Below, piece after piece: positions 1-8,395 of a DNA stretch of 64,000 nt. A program made the position numbers and the translations under genes. Position 1 is the stretch's first letter. Every line of letters starts with the position of its first letter. The notes under the pieces were generated by a model. That model made no database searches. It saw nothing but the letters and a program-made list of their open reading frames with translations, and was not told where the DNA came from. Source of the DNA: Streptomyces ochraceiscleroticus (lineage in GTDB: Bacteria > Actinomycetota > Actinomycetes > Streptomycetales > Streptomycetaceae); contig NZ_JOAX01000001.1 in the NCBI RefSeq assembly GCF_000720485.1, positions 372,001-436,000 on the forward strand, read 5' to 3'.

Positions 1-2
1 TC

Positions 3-470
3 GACGACGTACCGGCCGGGTCGGTCGTGGTCGTGGACAACGGCGGCACCCTGGAATGCACCAACTGGGGCTCCCTGCTCACCGCCGTCGCCCTGCACCG
101 CGGCATCTCCGGCACGGTCGTGCACGGCTCCGTACGCGATGTGAAGGAGAGCAGCGCCGCCGGATACCCGCTGTTCAGCACGGGGGTCACGATGGTCAGC
201 GCCAAGAACCGGGCGGTCCTGGACCGCACCGGAGCCGAGGTCGACGTGGCCGGTACGACCGTCGCCCCCGGCGACTGGATCGTCGCCGACGACAACGGCG
301 CTCTGCGCATCCCGGTCGGCCTGATCGAGGAGGTCGTCCGGCGCGCCGAGGCCGTGGAGCGCACCGAGTCCCGCATCCGGGAGGCCGCGCTCGGCGGCAG
401 CCGGCTGGACGAGGCACGCGCCCGCTTCGGATACGCGCGGCCGTGGGAGGACGGGGGCGCCAATGACTGA
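3..470 (+). CDS. RraA-like / HMG aldolase family protein (5' end outside window)
   Basis: The reading frame is open from base 3, so the gene begins upstream and only the C-terminal ~155 residues are present. The segment GTVVHGSVRDVKE and the later GDWIVADDNGALRIP match the RraA / 4-hydroxy-4-methyl-2-oxoglutarate aldolase fold, where the Arg-Asp pair binds pyruvate/oxaloacetate and the divalent metal. RraA proper inhibits RNase E, but most actinobacterial members are thought to be aldolases or oxaloacetate decarboxylases; the sequence does not decide between these. The stop codon overlaps the next gene by 8 bases, so the two are probably translationally coupled and may act in one degradative pathway. 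Confidence 0.8.
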   Translation, partial: DDVPAGSVVVVDNGGTLECTNWGSLLTAVALHRGISGTVVHGSVRDVKESSAAGYPLFSTGVTMVSAKNRAVLDRTGAEVDVAGTTVAPGDWIVADDNGALRIPVGLIEEVVRRAEAVERTESRIREAALGGSRLDEARARFGYARPWEDGGAND

Positions 471-1317
471 CGTGAGCACGGCCCGCTTCGTCGACGTCCA
501 CTACCACGTCGGCCCGGACGCCTACCTGCGCCGCCACACCGCCGCCACCGCCGGCGCGGTCTACGCCGAGCACGGCGGCTGGGTCGTCCTGAAGAACCAC
601 CTCGGCTCGACCGCCGCCCAGGCGTGGGAGGCCCGGCAGCAGGGCCTGCCGGTCTCCGGCTCGATCGTGCTCAACGACCTGGCCGGCGGCTTCGACCCGC
701 GCGCCGTGGAACAGGCCGTCATCCAGCACGGCGAGGACAGCGGCCTGCGGCTGCTCGTCCACCTGCCGACCGTCACCGGCCGCACGCACCGCAGCCGGCT
801 GGCCCGCACCCCCGCCCACCCGCTGCTCAAGGACGGCCAGCGCCCGCTGACCGTCAGCGACGAGCGCCGGGAGCTGCGCCCCGAGGTCCGCGAGCTGCTG
901 CGCGCCGCCCGCGATCTGCCGGTGGTCCTTTCCACCGGCCACGCGGACGGCCACGAGGTACGGCTGCTGGTCGAGGAGGCCGTACGGCTGGACCTGCGGC
1001 TGATGCTCAACCAGCCCGCCAACCCGATGACCGGCCTGACCTGCAAGGACCTGGTGGAGGTCGCCGCCGCCGAACAGGTGTGGACCGAGCAGACCGCGCT
1101 CACGTACCTCCTGGAGTACCAGGACTGGGAGGACTTCGCCGAGGTGCTGTCCGCCCTCCCGAGGACGGTCTACAGCTCCGACCTCGGACAGCCCTCCCAG
1201 ATGGACATCGCCCCCTGGCTGACGGCCAGCAAGGAGTGGTTCGGCCGGGCCGGGCTCACCCCCGGCCGGATCGACGAGGTCACCCGCACCGCACCCCTGG
1301 AGATGCTGAGCCTGTGA
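463..1317 (+). CDS. DUF6282 family, amidohydrolase-like metal-dependent hydrolase
   Basis: A 284-residue protein that starts inside the preceding gene. The N-terminus carries a HxH metal motif (DVHYHVGPD, His13 and His15), followed by a Lys/His stretch (VVLKNHLGS), a central STGHADGHE and a late SSDLGQP. This order of metal ligands resembles the amidohydrolase/TIM-barrel superfamily. I recall the DUF6282 label for this family; its substrate is unknown to me. Coupling to an RraA-like aldolase suggests a short catabolic operon for a hydroxy- or keto-acid, which is inference. The gene faces the convergent aminotransferase at 1328 with only 10 bases between the stops. Confidence 0.7.
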   Translation: MTDVSTARFVDVHYHVGPDAYLRRHTAATAGAVYAEHGGWVVLKNHLGSTAAQAWEARQQGLPVSGSIVLNDLAGGFDPRAVEQAVIQHGEDSGLRLLVHLPTVTGRTHRSRLARTPAHPLLKDGQRPLTVSDERRELRPEVRELLRAARDLPVVLSTGHADGHEVRLLVEEAVRLDLRLMLNQPANPMTGLTCKDLVEVAAAEQVWTEQTALTYLLEYQDWEDFAEVLSALPRTVYSSDLGQPSQMDIAPWLTASKEWFGRAGLTPGRIDEVTRTAPLEMLSL

Positions 1318-1327
1318 CCGCCGCGGC

Positions 1328-2518
1328 TCACAGCCGCTGAAGGCGTGAGACGGCGTCCCGGAGCACCTCGTCCTGCTTGCAGAACGCGAACCGGACGAGG
1401 CTGCGCCCCGCCTCCTTGTCGTCGTAGAAGACGGAGTTCGGCACGGCGACCACGCCGCAGCGCTCGGGCAGGCCGAGGCAGAAGGCCAGGCCGTCCTTCT
1501 CGCCCAGGGCCGTGATGTCGGTGGTGACGAAGTACGTCCCGCTCGGCCGGAACACCTGGAAGCCGGCCTCCGCCAGCCCGTCGGACAGGATGTCCCGCTT
1601 GCGGCGCAGGTCCTCCCGCAGGCCGTGGAAGTAGTCGTCGGGCAGCGCGAGCGCCTCGGCGACCGCGTACTGGAAGGGGCCGGCCGAGACATAGGTGAGG
1701 AACTGCTTGGCGGAGCGGACCGCGCCGACCAGCTCGGGCGTGCCGGTCACCCAACCGACCTTCCAGCCGGTGAAGGAGAAGGTCTTGCCGGCGCTGCCGA
1801 TGGTCACCGTGCGCTCGCGCATCCCGGGGAAGGACGCCATCGGCACGTGCTCGCCCTCGAACACCAGATGCTCGTAGACCTCGTCGGTGACGACGAGGAG
1901 GTCGCGCTCGCAGGCCAGCTCGGCGATGGCGGCCAGCTCGTCGCGGCTGAGCACGGTGCCGGTGGGGTTGTGCGGGGTGTTGAGGAGGATGAGCCGCGTG
2001 CGGTCGGTGACGGCGTCCCGCAGCTCGTCCAGGTCCAGGTGATAGCGGCGCTCAGCGGCGGCGTCGGCGGGGGAGGGGCGCAGGGTGACCGGGACGCGGG
2101 TGCCGCCGGCCAGCGCGATGCACGCGGCGTACGAGTCGTAGTACGGCTCCAGCGCGATCACCTCGTCGCCGGGCTCCAGCAGCGCCAGCAGCGACGCCGC
2201 GATGGCCTCGGTCGCGCCCGCGGTGACCAGCACTTCGGTGTCGGGGTCGTACGGCAGGCCGTACCAGCGCTGCTGGTGCGCGGCGACGGCGGTGCGCAGC
2301 TCGGGGATGCCGGGGCCCGGCGGGTACTGGTTGCCGCGGCCGTCGCGCAGGGCGCGCACCGCCGCTTCGCGGACCTCTTCGGGGCCGTCGGTGTCGGGGA
2401 ATCCCTGGCCCAGGTTGATCGAGCCGGTCCGTACGGCGAGCGCGGACATCTCGGCGAAGATCGTCGTGCCGAATTCGGCCAGGCGGCGGTTGAGCAGCGG
2501 TCGTCCCATGGGCGTCAT
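1328..2518 (-). CDS. Class I/II PLP-dependent aminotransferase
   Basis: A 396-residue fold-type I aminotransferase of usual length. The PLP-binding lysine lies in GSAGKTFSFTGWKVGW (Lys245), with NPTG at 184-187 and the DEVYEHL motif at 212. It resembles the YbdL/kynurenine-aminotransferase and N-succinyldiaminopimelate transaminase group, and the exact amino donor cannot be read from sequence. Two starts are possible: the ATG at 2518 has GGAGG abutting it, whereas the fourth-codon ATG (2509) is 9 bases behind the same GGAGG, so 2509 may be the true start. It is convergent with the DUF6282 gene. Confidence 0.8.
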   Translation of the reverse strand: MTPMGRPLLNRRLAEFGTTIFAEMSALAVRTGSINLGQGFPDTDGPEEVREAAVRALRDGRGNQYPPGPGIPELRTAVAAHQQRWYGLPYDPDTEVLVTAGATEAIAASLLALLEPGDEVIALEPYYDSYAACIALAGGTRVPVTLRPSPADAAAERRYHLDLDELRDAVTDRTRLILLNTPHNPTGTVLSRDELAAIAELACERDLLVVTDEVYEHLVFEGEHVPMASFPGMRERTVTIGSAGKTFSFTGWKVGWVTGTPELVGAVRSAKQFLTYVSAGPFQYAVAEALALPDDYFHGLREDLRRKRDILSDGLAEAGFQVFRPSGTYFVTTDITALGEKDGLAFCLGLPERCGVVAVPNSVFYDDKEAGRSLVRFAFCKQDEVLRDAVSRLQRL

Positions 2519-2617
2519 CCTCCGCCGAACCTCTGGAGTTCCTCAACTCCGCTTTTGAGATCTATGGGGCCGGGCATGTGATCCGCACGCAAGAACCGAA
2601 AGACGGGGGTGAAGCGC

Positions 2618-2923
2618 ATGACTGGCGTTGTGATCTTCCTGGTGATCTGTGCCTTTGTGGCGGCCGCGGTCTGGATGGCGCGGACGGCCGCCGCCAACGA
2701 GTCGCCGCGGGGCCGCAACAGGAGGAGGTGGTCCGCGGGCGGCGGCGGGACCTCCTCCGGGGCGAGCTGGTGGGCCGGTGACGGCGGGTCGGGCGGTGGC
2801 CACCACGGCCATCACCATGGCGGCTCGTCCTGCGGCGGCGGCTCGTCCTGCGGTGGGGGGTCGTCCTGCGGGGGCGGCGGCGGTGGCGGCGGCTGCGGCG
2901 GTGGCGGAGGCGGTGGTTCCTGA
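2618..2923 (+). CDS. Small membrane-anchored Gly/Cys/His-rich protein
   Basis: About 101 residues. An N-terminal hydrophobic helix (MTGVVIFLVICAFVAAAVWMA) is followed by a short Arg-rich stretch and then an almost pure Gly/Ser/Cys/His tail. The tail contains HHGHHH and three tandem GGSSC units and ends in polyglycine with two further Cys-containing stretches. A GTG three codons upstream (2609) is also possible, but the gggggtga stretch fits the ATG at 2618 as a ribosome site. I recognise no characterised function; clustered His and Cys suggest metal binding or disulfide cross-linking at the membrane or wall (inference). It starts about 100 bases upstream of, and divergent from, the aminotransferase. 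Confidence 0.6.
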   Translation: MTGVVIFLVICAFVAAAVWMARTAAANESPRGRNRRRWSAGGGGTSSGASWWAGDGGSGGGHHGHHHGGSSCGGGSSCGGGSSCGGGGGGGGCGGGGGGGS

Positions 2924-3002
2924 GCCGATTCCCCGCGCGTCCCGAGGCGGACGCGCACCGGGACGGCGTGGAACATGCAACGGGCCCATGACTTGACGCA
3001 TA

Positions 3003-3036
3003 TGCGCCTGGCGGTTCTCAACAGCCGCCAGGCGCA
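3003..3036. terminator. Perfect 12-bp inverted repeat in the 2924-3261 gap
   Basis: TGCGCCTGGCGG and its exact complement are separated by 10 bases. No T-run follows on either strand, so this could be a factor-assisted terminator for the gene ending at 2923, a structured leader element or a binding site. The rest of the gap (2924-3261) shows no convincing gene. Confidence 0.5.
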
Positions 3037-3261
3037 AGCATGTTGAACAACTGAACTGGGAGGCCCTCTGAGGGATGGAAACCCGGCGAAGATGGGTAAA
3101 AAGGCTGTGGGCGCTCGGAATTTCATGATTCCCTCTTCTGTGAGAATCCACCAGTTCTCGGACCCCACGTGGTCACGAGCCGGCAGCCGGTAAGTCGTAT
3201 CCCTGGTCCTCCTCCGGGGCGGGCCGGCCCACCATCCACTGCGTGCTTGCGGAGCCGACCC

Positions 3262-3780
3262 ATGCTCACCACCATCAAGACCGCCTACACCGACACCCGC
3301 GCCGCCGACCTGGCCTGGGCACTCGGCCGCGAGCCGCTGCCCGCCCTCGCCGTCCTCGACCTGCAACTGGACGATGTCAAGGTCCAGTTGCGGCTGCTCG
3401 GTGCCTCGCACCAAGTGCTCCTGGAGGAGGAGCACGGCAGTTGCTCGGAGACCGTGGCGTGCATGCCCGGCAGCAGCACCCCGCTCCCGCTCGGCGTGGC
3501 GAAGCGCATCGGCGACTGGGAGTACGAATTCGCCGCCCATGTGGAGACGCTTTCCCACGGTTCATTCGCGGGCCGGGCACAGGAATTGCTCGCACTGGTG
3601 GCCGAGCATCCGTATGGACTCGCCGGCACATTTCCCGGCGCGCCGCACGCATTCACCGCGATGCTTGCGCAACGGGAGAGCGGTCAGGTGCGCTGGCGCA
3701 CCTGGCATGCCTACCCCCAGGAGGGCCGGCTGGTGGCGACCCGTACGAGAGTGGGAGTGCGGGCGGTAGCGGCATTGTGA
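3262..3780 (+). CDS. DUF2617 family protein
   Basis: A 172-residue protein starting MLTTIKTAYTDTRAADL at an ATG seven bases behind GGAG (3251-3254); the longer upstream frame has no ribosome site. Sequence and length match DUF2617, an actinobacterial family without assigned activity, with the recognisable core LGASHQVLLEEE and the GDWEYEFAAHVE block. It has no signal peptide or membrane segment and is probably cytoplasmic. The gene sits directly before the membrane spermidine-synthase-like gene, a pairing I believe is conserved in Streptomyces, which hints at a role linked to polyamine metabolism. Confidence 0.75.
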   Translation: MLTTIKTAYTDTRAADLAWALGREPLPALAVLDLQLDDVKVQLRLLGASHQVLLEEEHGSCSETVACMPGSSTPLPLGVAKRIGDWEYEFAAHVETLSHGSFAGRAQELLALVAEHPYGLAGTFPGAPHAFTAMLAQRESGQVRWRTWHAYPQEGRLVATRTRVGVRAVAAL

Positions 3781-3865
3781 GCGGGCGCGCGGAAGCGGCC
3801 CGGCGTCGTCCCCGCGCGCAGCCAATGCGCTCTTGTGGGTGACGAGCCGCGACGGGGCCGTCACG

Positions 3866-3871
3866 TAGCGT
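3866..3871 (+). promoter_or_regulatory. -10 box TAGCGT of a leaderless transcript
   Basis: TAGCGT ends seven bases before the ATG at 3879, so transcription should begin at or next to the start codon. No ribosome site precedes that ATG. Confidence 0.6.
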
Positions 3872-3878
3872 TCGCAAC

Positions 3879-5498
3879 ATGATCGATCCGCCAGCGGCCC
3901 TCACCTCCGGCCCCCGCAAGCCGCCGGAGATCGTCAGGCCGCCACGGCTGCCGGTGCCGGCCGGGCTCGGCCGGCTGCTGGTCCTCGCCGTCGTCTTCCT
4001 CTGCGCCGCCTGCGGACTGGTGTACGAACTGGAGCTGGTCGCCCTCTCCTCCTACCTGGTCGGCGACTCCGTGACCCAAGCGTCCGTGGTGCTCTCCGTG
4101 ATGGTCTTCGCGATGGGCGTCGGCTCGCTGCTGGCCAAGCGGCTGCGTTGCCGGGCCGCGGTCGGTTTCGGCGCGGTCGAGGCGGCGCTGGCCCTGGCCG
4201 GCGGGGTCTCGGCGATGGCGCTGTACGCGTGCTTCGCGTGGTTCGGCCAGTCCCGGCCCGCGCTCGTCGGCTTCTCGCTGGTGATCGGCGTGCTCATCGG
4301 CGCCGAGGTGCCGTTGCTGATGACGCTCATCCAGCGCATCCGCAACCAGGACGCGGGCGGCGCGGTCGCCGACCTCTTCGCGGCGGACTACGTGGGCGCA
4401 CTGGTCGGCGGCCTCGCCTTCCCCTTCCTGCTGCTGCCACTGCTCGGACAGCTCACGGGCGCGCTCGTCACGGGCGGGGTGAACGCGGTCGCGGGCGGCG
4501 CGCTCGTCCTCGGGCTGTTCCGCCGCGACCTCTCCATACGGGCGCGCCGGTCACTGCTGGCGGCCAACGCGCTCGTCCTCGTGCTCCTCGCGGCGTGCAC
4601 GGTGCTGGCAGGCCCCTTCGAGGGGGCCGCGCGCAAGGCGGTGTACGGCGCGGGGCCGCGGGTCGCCGTCCGGACGGACGTCCAGGAGGTCGTACTGACC
4701 GGCGGCACGGGCGGCGCCGGGCACGCGGGCCGGGGCGCCGGGCGCTCCGGCGCGCCGCTCGCGCTCTATCTGGACGGCCGGCTGCGGGTCAGCGCGCGGG
4801 ACGAATTCCGCTACCACGAAGCGCTGGTCCACCCGGCGATGGCGGGCGGGCCGCACGGCCGGGTGCTGGTGCTCGGCGGCGGCGACGGCCTCGCCGCGCG
4901 CGAGCTGCTGCGCTACCCCGACGTCGACTCGGTCACCGTCGTCGAACGCGACGGCGGCCTGGTGCGGCTGGCCCGCACGGACCCCGGCCTCGCCCGGCTG
5001 AACCGCCGGTCGCTCGACGATCCGCGGGTCCGCGTGGCGATTGCCGACGCCTTCGACTGGCTGCGCCGGGACGCCCGGCGCGAGGTGCGCAGGGACGGCC
5101 CGTACGACGTGGTCCTCGCCGACCTGCCCGACCCCCACCTCACCGCCGGCACCAAGCTGTACTCCCAGGAGTTCTACGGCCTCGCGGCCCGGGTGCTGGC
5201 CGGGGACGGTCGGCTCGCGGTGCACGCGGGCCCGCCGCGCGCCCGGCCGCGCAGCTTCTGGACGGTCGAGGCGACGCTGCGCGCCGCGGGCCTGCGCACG
5301 GTCCCGTACGGGACGCCGGGCCGGGCGCGCTGGGGCTTCGTCCTGGCCGGCCGCGCCACGCCGCATCTGGGCCTCTCGCCCGCCGCGCCGCCGCTGCGCT
5401 CCCTGACCCCGGCGCTGCTCCGTTCCGGCCACCTTGCCCTGGCCCGTACGCGCCTGCCCGGCCTCCCGCCGTCGACGCTCGTGCATCCGCGGTACTGA
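3879..5498 (+). CDS. Membrane-bound spermidine synthase-like protein (polyamine aminopropyltransferase)
   Basis: 539 residues. The N-terminal half (about 25-245) contains seven or so hydrophobic helices, and the C-terminal half (about 275-500) is a spermidine-synthase methyltransferase fold: [24 protein letters not shown], the nucleotide loop [28 protein letters not shown], and [11 protein letters not shown] with the catalytic-type Asp. This domain order is known for bacterial integral-membrane SpeE homologues, whose substrates are poorly defined. A low-complexity Gly/Ala insert lies near residue 277. Translation appears leaderless. Confidence 0.8.
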   Translation: MIDPPAALTSGPRKPPEIVRPPRLPVPAGLGRLLVLAVVFLCAACGLVYELELVALSSYLVGDSVTQASVVLSVMVFAMGVGSLLAKRLRCRAAVGFGAVEAALALAGGVSAMALYACFAWFGQSRPALVGFSLVIGVLIGAEVPLLMTLIQRIRNQDAGGAVADLFAADYVGALVGGLAFPFLLLPLLGQLTGALVTGGVNAVAGGALVLGLFRRDLSIRARRSLLAANALVLVLLAACTVLAGPFEGAARKAVYGAGPRVAVRTDVQEVVLTGGTGGAGHAGRGAGRSGAPLALYLDGRLRVSARDEFRYHEALVHPAMAGGPHGRVLVLGGGDGLAARELLRYPDVDSVTVVERDGGLVRLARTDPGLARLNRRSLDDPRVRVAIADAFDWLRRDARREVRRDGPYDVVLADLPDPHLTAGTKLYSQEFYGLAARVLAGDGRLAVHAGPPRARPRSFWTVEATLRAAGLRTVPYGTPGRARWGFVLAGRATPHLGLSPAAPPLRSLTPALLRSGHLALARTRLPGLPPSTLVHPRY

Positions 5499-5594
5499 GG
5501 CGGCGGGGCCGCGGCGGCCGGACAGCGTGGCCCGGACGGTGACGGTATGTGGAGAAAGTTGTGCGGGAGCGGGCACGGGGCGGGGCCCGCTGGG

Positions 5595-5600
5595 TAGGCT
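5595..5600 (+). promoter_or_regulatory. -10 box TAGGCT of a leaderless transcript
   Basis: TAGGCT lies seven bases before the ATG at 5608. This placement decides the start in favour of 5608 over the open frame further upstream. Confidence 0.6.
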
Positions 5601-5607
5601 CCGATTC

Positions 5608-6639
5608 ATGGAGCACGAGGTGTACGTTCCGTTTCCCGTCGGTACGGTGCGGCAGGCGCTCGCCGAGCCGGAGCGTCTGGCCCGCTGCGTCCCGGGCGCC
5701 CAGCTCGACGCGGACGCCGCTCCCGGGGTTCCGGAGGGCCGGCTGCGGCTGCGGATCGGGGGCTCCACCATCACTTACCGCGGGTCACTGCGGGTGACCC
5801 CGCGCGAGGACGAGCCCGGCACCTTCGACGCCGCGGCGCACGGCACGGAGGTGCGCGGCGACGGCCTCGCCGAGCTGGACCTGACCGTCCGGGTGGCGCC
5901 CGACGCGGGCGGCAAGGGCACGACGCTGTCCTGTACCGCGGCGGTGCGTGCCGAGGGCCGGCTCGCGGACGCCCCGGAGGACGCCGCCCGCACGGCCGGC
6001 CGCCGCCTCCTGGAGCGCTTCGCCACGACCCTCACCGACGACCTGACGACGAACCCGGTCGCGGGGCAGCAGGCCGGGCCGGACGCGGCAGCGGGGCCGA
6101 CCACGGCGATGGACGGCCTGGCGGTACTCGCCGCGGGGCCGGCCGAAGCGGGGACCGCCGGGGAACGGGACGCGGCGGGCCTGGAGGACGAGGACCTGGA
6201 CGACGAGGGCCTGGAGGGCCTGGATGAGGCGGAGCTGAAGGAGGCGGGCGCCGAGGACGACCCGGCCGACGTCATCGGCACGGACGACACCGACGAGGAC
6301 GACACCGACGAGGTGGACGGCGCCGGGGACCTCGCGGAGGTGTCGCCGCGCTCCGGTGTCTTCGAGAGCGAGATTCCGCCGTCCTCGCTGGACCCGCTCG
6401 CCGAGGACGAGCTCGGCATCCCGGACGAGCCGCCCGCCGAGGCCGCGCACGCGCGCCGCACGATGATCGGCCGCAGCGCGGAGGAGGTGGACCACGCTCC
6501 GCCGCGCGGCCGCTACGCCCCCGTGCCCGCGCCCGAGACGTCCTCCGCCTCGGCCACCCTCCGCTGGGCGGCGCCCGCGGCCGCCGTGGTCCTGGCCTCC
6601 GCCGTGGTGGTCGGCCGGGCGCTGCGCCGCCGCCGCTGA
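5608..6639 (+). CDS. CoxG-like SRPBCC protein with acidic linker and C-terminal membrane anchor
   Basis: 343 residues. Residues 1-150 form an SRPBCC/CoxG-like domain (MEHEVYVPFPVGTVRQAL, RCVPGAQLD, ending in the typical LLERFATTLTDDL helix), a fold that binds hydrophobic ligands and that in CO dehydrogenase CoxG anchors the enzyme to the membrane. Then comes a long Asp/Glu-rich low-complexity linker (about 185-265) and a C-terminal hydrophobic helix with a positive tail (VVLASAVVVGRALRRRR). The protein is therefore probably tail-anchored with the SRPBCC domain in the cytoplasm. No CO dehydrogenase genes are nearby, so a CO-oxidation role is unlikely. Confidence 0.75.
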   Translation: MEHEVYVPFPVGTVRQALAEPERLARCVPGAQLDADAAPGVPEGRLRLRIGGSTITYRGSLRVTPREDEPGTFDAAAHGTEVRGDGLAELDLTVRVAPDAGGKGTTLSCTAAVRAEGRLADAPEDAARTAGRRLLERFATTLTDDLTTNPVAGQQAGPDAAAGPTTAMDGLAVLAAGPAEAGTAGERDAAGLEDEDLDDEGLEGLDEAELKEAGAEDDPADVIGTDDTDEDDTDEVDGAGDLAEVSPRSGVFESEIPPSSLDPLAEDELGIPDEPPAEAAHARRTMIGRSAEEVDHAPPRGRYAPVPAPETSSASATLRWAAPAAAVVLASAVVVGRALRRRR

Positions 6640-6707
6640 CGCCGGGCCCGCGCTGCCGCCGACGCCCGGTGCAGCGTGCCCGGGCCGCCGCGTCCGTGCC
6701 GCACCGC

Positions 6708-6713
6708 TAAGGT
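6708..6713 (+). promoter_or_regulatory. -10 box TAAGGT of a leaderless transcript
   Basis: TAAGGT is six bases upstream of the GTG at 6720, and no ribosome-binding sequence lies between them. Confidence 0.6.
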
Positions 6714-6719
6714 CGATCC

Positions 6720-7571
6720 GTGAGCACTGAGAACCCCGCAGAGCCCGCCCGTAAGCCGCGCGTGGCGCGTACCGTACGGCTGGCCGCCGGCGACACCGAA
6801 GTGGCCGTCCGCCCGGACAACGGCTGCCGCATCGAGAGCCTCCGCATCGGCGGCACCGAACTGCTCCGGCAAGGAGCCAAGTACGGCTGCTTCCCGATGG
6901 TGCCGTGGTGCGGCCGGATCGAGCACGGCCGGTTCCGCAACGGCTCCGAGACGCACCAGATGCCGCTCAACTCCCCGCCGCACGCCATCCACGGCAACGG
7001 CCGCAACCTCTCCTGGCGCACCGCCCGCACGACCGGGACCACCGCGGCCTTCACGTACGACCTGGACGACCCGGCCGCCCCCTGGCCGTACCCGGGCAAG
7101 GTCACCCAGCTGGTCGAGCTGGCCGAGGACGGCGGGTCGCTGACCCTCAGCATGGGCGTCGAGACGTACGACGACTCCTTCCCGGCGCAGGCCGGCTGGC
7201 ATCCCTGGTTCCTCCGCGACCTCGGCGACGGCGGCGAGGGCGTACGCATCGACTTCGACCCCGAGTGGCAGGAGGAGCGCGGCGAGGACCACCTCCCCAC
7301 CGGCCGCCGCATCGACCCCCGCCCCGGCCCCTGGGACGACTGCTTCGGCATGCCGCAGGGCGTGGACGTCACGCTGACCTGGCCGGGCCGCCTGGAGCTG
7401 AAGGTCACCAGCCGCGCGGAGTGGGTGGTCGTGTACGACGAGCAGGAGGCGGCCGTGTGCGTGGAGCCGCAGTCCGGCCCGCCCAACGGCCTCAACACCC
7501 ACCCGCGCCTGGTCACCCCCATCGACCCGCTGGAGATCTCCACGACGTGGAGCTGGCGCTCCCTGGCCTGA
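6720..7571 (+). CDS. Aldose 1-epimerase family protein
   Basis: A 283-residue galactose-mutarotase-like protein. Visible motifs are the N-terminal VRPDNGCRIESLRIGGTELL, the substrate-pocket PMVPWCGRIEHGRF, the conserved His region HAIHGNGRN, AGWHPWFLRDL in the middle, and the late Glu-containing VCVEPQSGPPNGLN. These are the catalytic His/Glu surroundings of the aldose-epimerase fold. It is cytoplasmic with no signal peptide. The physiological sugar cannot be told. It lies just upstream of pyrE but has its own leaderless-type promoter. Confidence 0.85.
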   Translation: MSTENPAEPARKPRVARTVRLAAGDTEVAVRPDNGCRIESLRIGGTELLRQGAKYGCFPMVPWCGRIEHGRFRNGSETHQMPLNSPPHAIHGNGRNLSWRTARTTGTTAAFTYDLDDPAAPWPYPGKVTQLVELAEDGGSLTLSMGVETYDDSFPAQAGWHPWFLRDLGDGGEGVRIDFDPEWQEERGEDHLPTGRRIDPRPGPWDDCFGMPQGVDVTLTWPGRLELKVTSRAEWVVVYDEQEAAVCVEPQSGPPNGLNTHPRLVTPIDPLEISTTWSWRSLA

Positions 7572-7613
7572 GCCGGACGGGAGCCGTGTCCGGGGCCGTG
7601 CTCTTCGCTGTCC

Positions 7614-7619
7614 TAAGCT
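7614..7619 (+). promoter_or_regulatory. -10 box TAAGCT of a leaderless transcript (pyrE)
   Basis: TAAGCT is seven bases before the ATG at 7627. The in-frame GTG at 7621 is only one base downstream of the box and would not be transcribed, so the ATG is the start. Confidence 0.6.
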
Positions 7620-7626
7620 CGTGCGC

Positions 7627-8169
7627 ATGAGTGACGACGTGCGCGGCGAGCTGCTGCAGCAGATCAAGGACAAGGCCGTGGTGCACGGCAAGGTGACGCT
7701 TTCCTCCGGCAAGGAAGCCGATTACTACATCGACCTGCGCCGGATCACCCTGGACGCCGAGGCCGCGCCGCTGGTCGGCCAGGTGATGCTGGACGCCACC
7801 GCCGACCTCGACTACGACGCGGTCGGCGGGCTGACGCTCGGCGCCGACCCGGTCGCGACGTCGATGCTGCACGCCGCCGCCGCGCGCGGCCGGAAGCTGG
7901 ACGCCTTCGTGGTCCGCAAGGCCCAGAAGACGCACGGCATGCAGCGCCGCATCGAGGGCCCGGACATCAAGGGCCGCCGCGTCCTGGTCGTCGAGGACAC
8001 CTCCACCACCGGCGGCTCGCCGCTGACCGCCGTCGAGGCGGCCCGCGAGGCGGGCGCCGAGGTCGTCGCGGTCGCCACGATCGTCGACCGCGGTGCCGAG
8101 TCGGCCATCGCCGACGCGGGCCTGAAGTACATCACCGGCTACCGGCTCACCGACCTCGATCTCGCCTGA
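7627..8169 (+). CDS. pyrE: Orotate phosphoribosyltransferase
   Basis: 180 residues, of family length. It converts orotate and PRPP to orotidine 5'-phosphate in pyrimidine synthesis. The PRPP-binding signature appears as RRVLVVEDTSTTGGS (about 119-132), preceded by the LGADPVATSMLHAAA and the Lys-rich RKAQKTHGMQRRIEG loop. The start at 7627 follows from the -10 placement. The gene is alone in its transcription unit: it ends in a large hairpin that also contains a parS site and is followed by fba with a separate ribosome site. Confidence 0.93.
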   Translation: MSDDVRGELLQQIKDKAVVHGKVTLSSGKEADYYIDLRRITLDAEAAPLVGQVMLDATADLDYDAVGGLTLGADPVATSMLHAAAARGRKLDAFVVRKAQKTHGMQRRIEGPDIKGRRVLVVEDTSTTGGSPLTAVEAAREAGAEVVAVATIVDRGAESAIADAGLKYITGYRLTDLDLA

Positions 8170-8226
8170 GAGATCGGGCGCGTCGGGCGTGGGCCCCGGC
8201 CCGCACCGCCTTGACCTGCTCTTTCC

Positions 8227-8268
8227 GCAAGGGGCGGGCTGTTTCACGTGAAACAGCCCGCCCCTTGC
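8227..8268 (+). terminator. 42-bp perfect palindrome (pyrE terminator) enclosing a parS site
   Basis: Two 21-base arms are exactly complementary with no spacer, from GCAAGGGGCGGG to its complement. The stem can only close with a small loop taken from the central bases. It lies 57 bases after the pyrE stop and is the only terminator-like structure before fba. Confidence 0.75.
8240..8255. other. parS: parS site (ParB-binding centromere sequence)
   Basis: TGTTTCACGTGAAACA is an exact 16-bp palindrome containing the 14-bp Streptomyces parS core GTTTCACGTGAAAC. Streptomyces chromosomes carry about twenty such sites around oriC, where ParB loads for chromosome segregation during sporulation (known). 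Its presence suggests that this window lies within a few hundred kilobases of oriC. Confidence 0.85.
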
Positions 8269-8395
8269 GCCGTCCGGGTGGAAGCGCGATGTGGAGGTAT
8301 CCGGCAAGTCTGGGAAGATGGGCCGCGACGATGACGTCGCCCCCTGGTCAGGGCCCAGAACACACCGGTACCCGCACATCACAAGGAGCGGACAG

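Noticed and set aside
2812..3558. Reverse-strand frame with an ATG behind GAAGAGGG crossing the 3003 hairpin
   Set aside because: It runs into a polyproline stretch antisense to the Gly-rich gene and has no recognisable protein features; kept only as a note in the hairpin finding.
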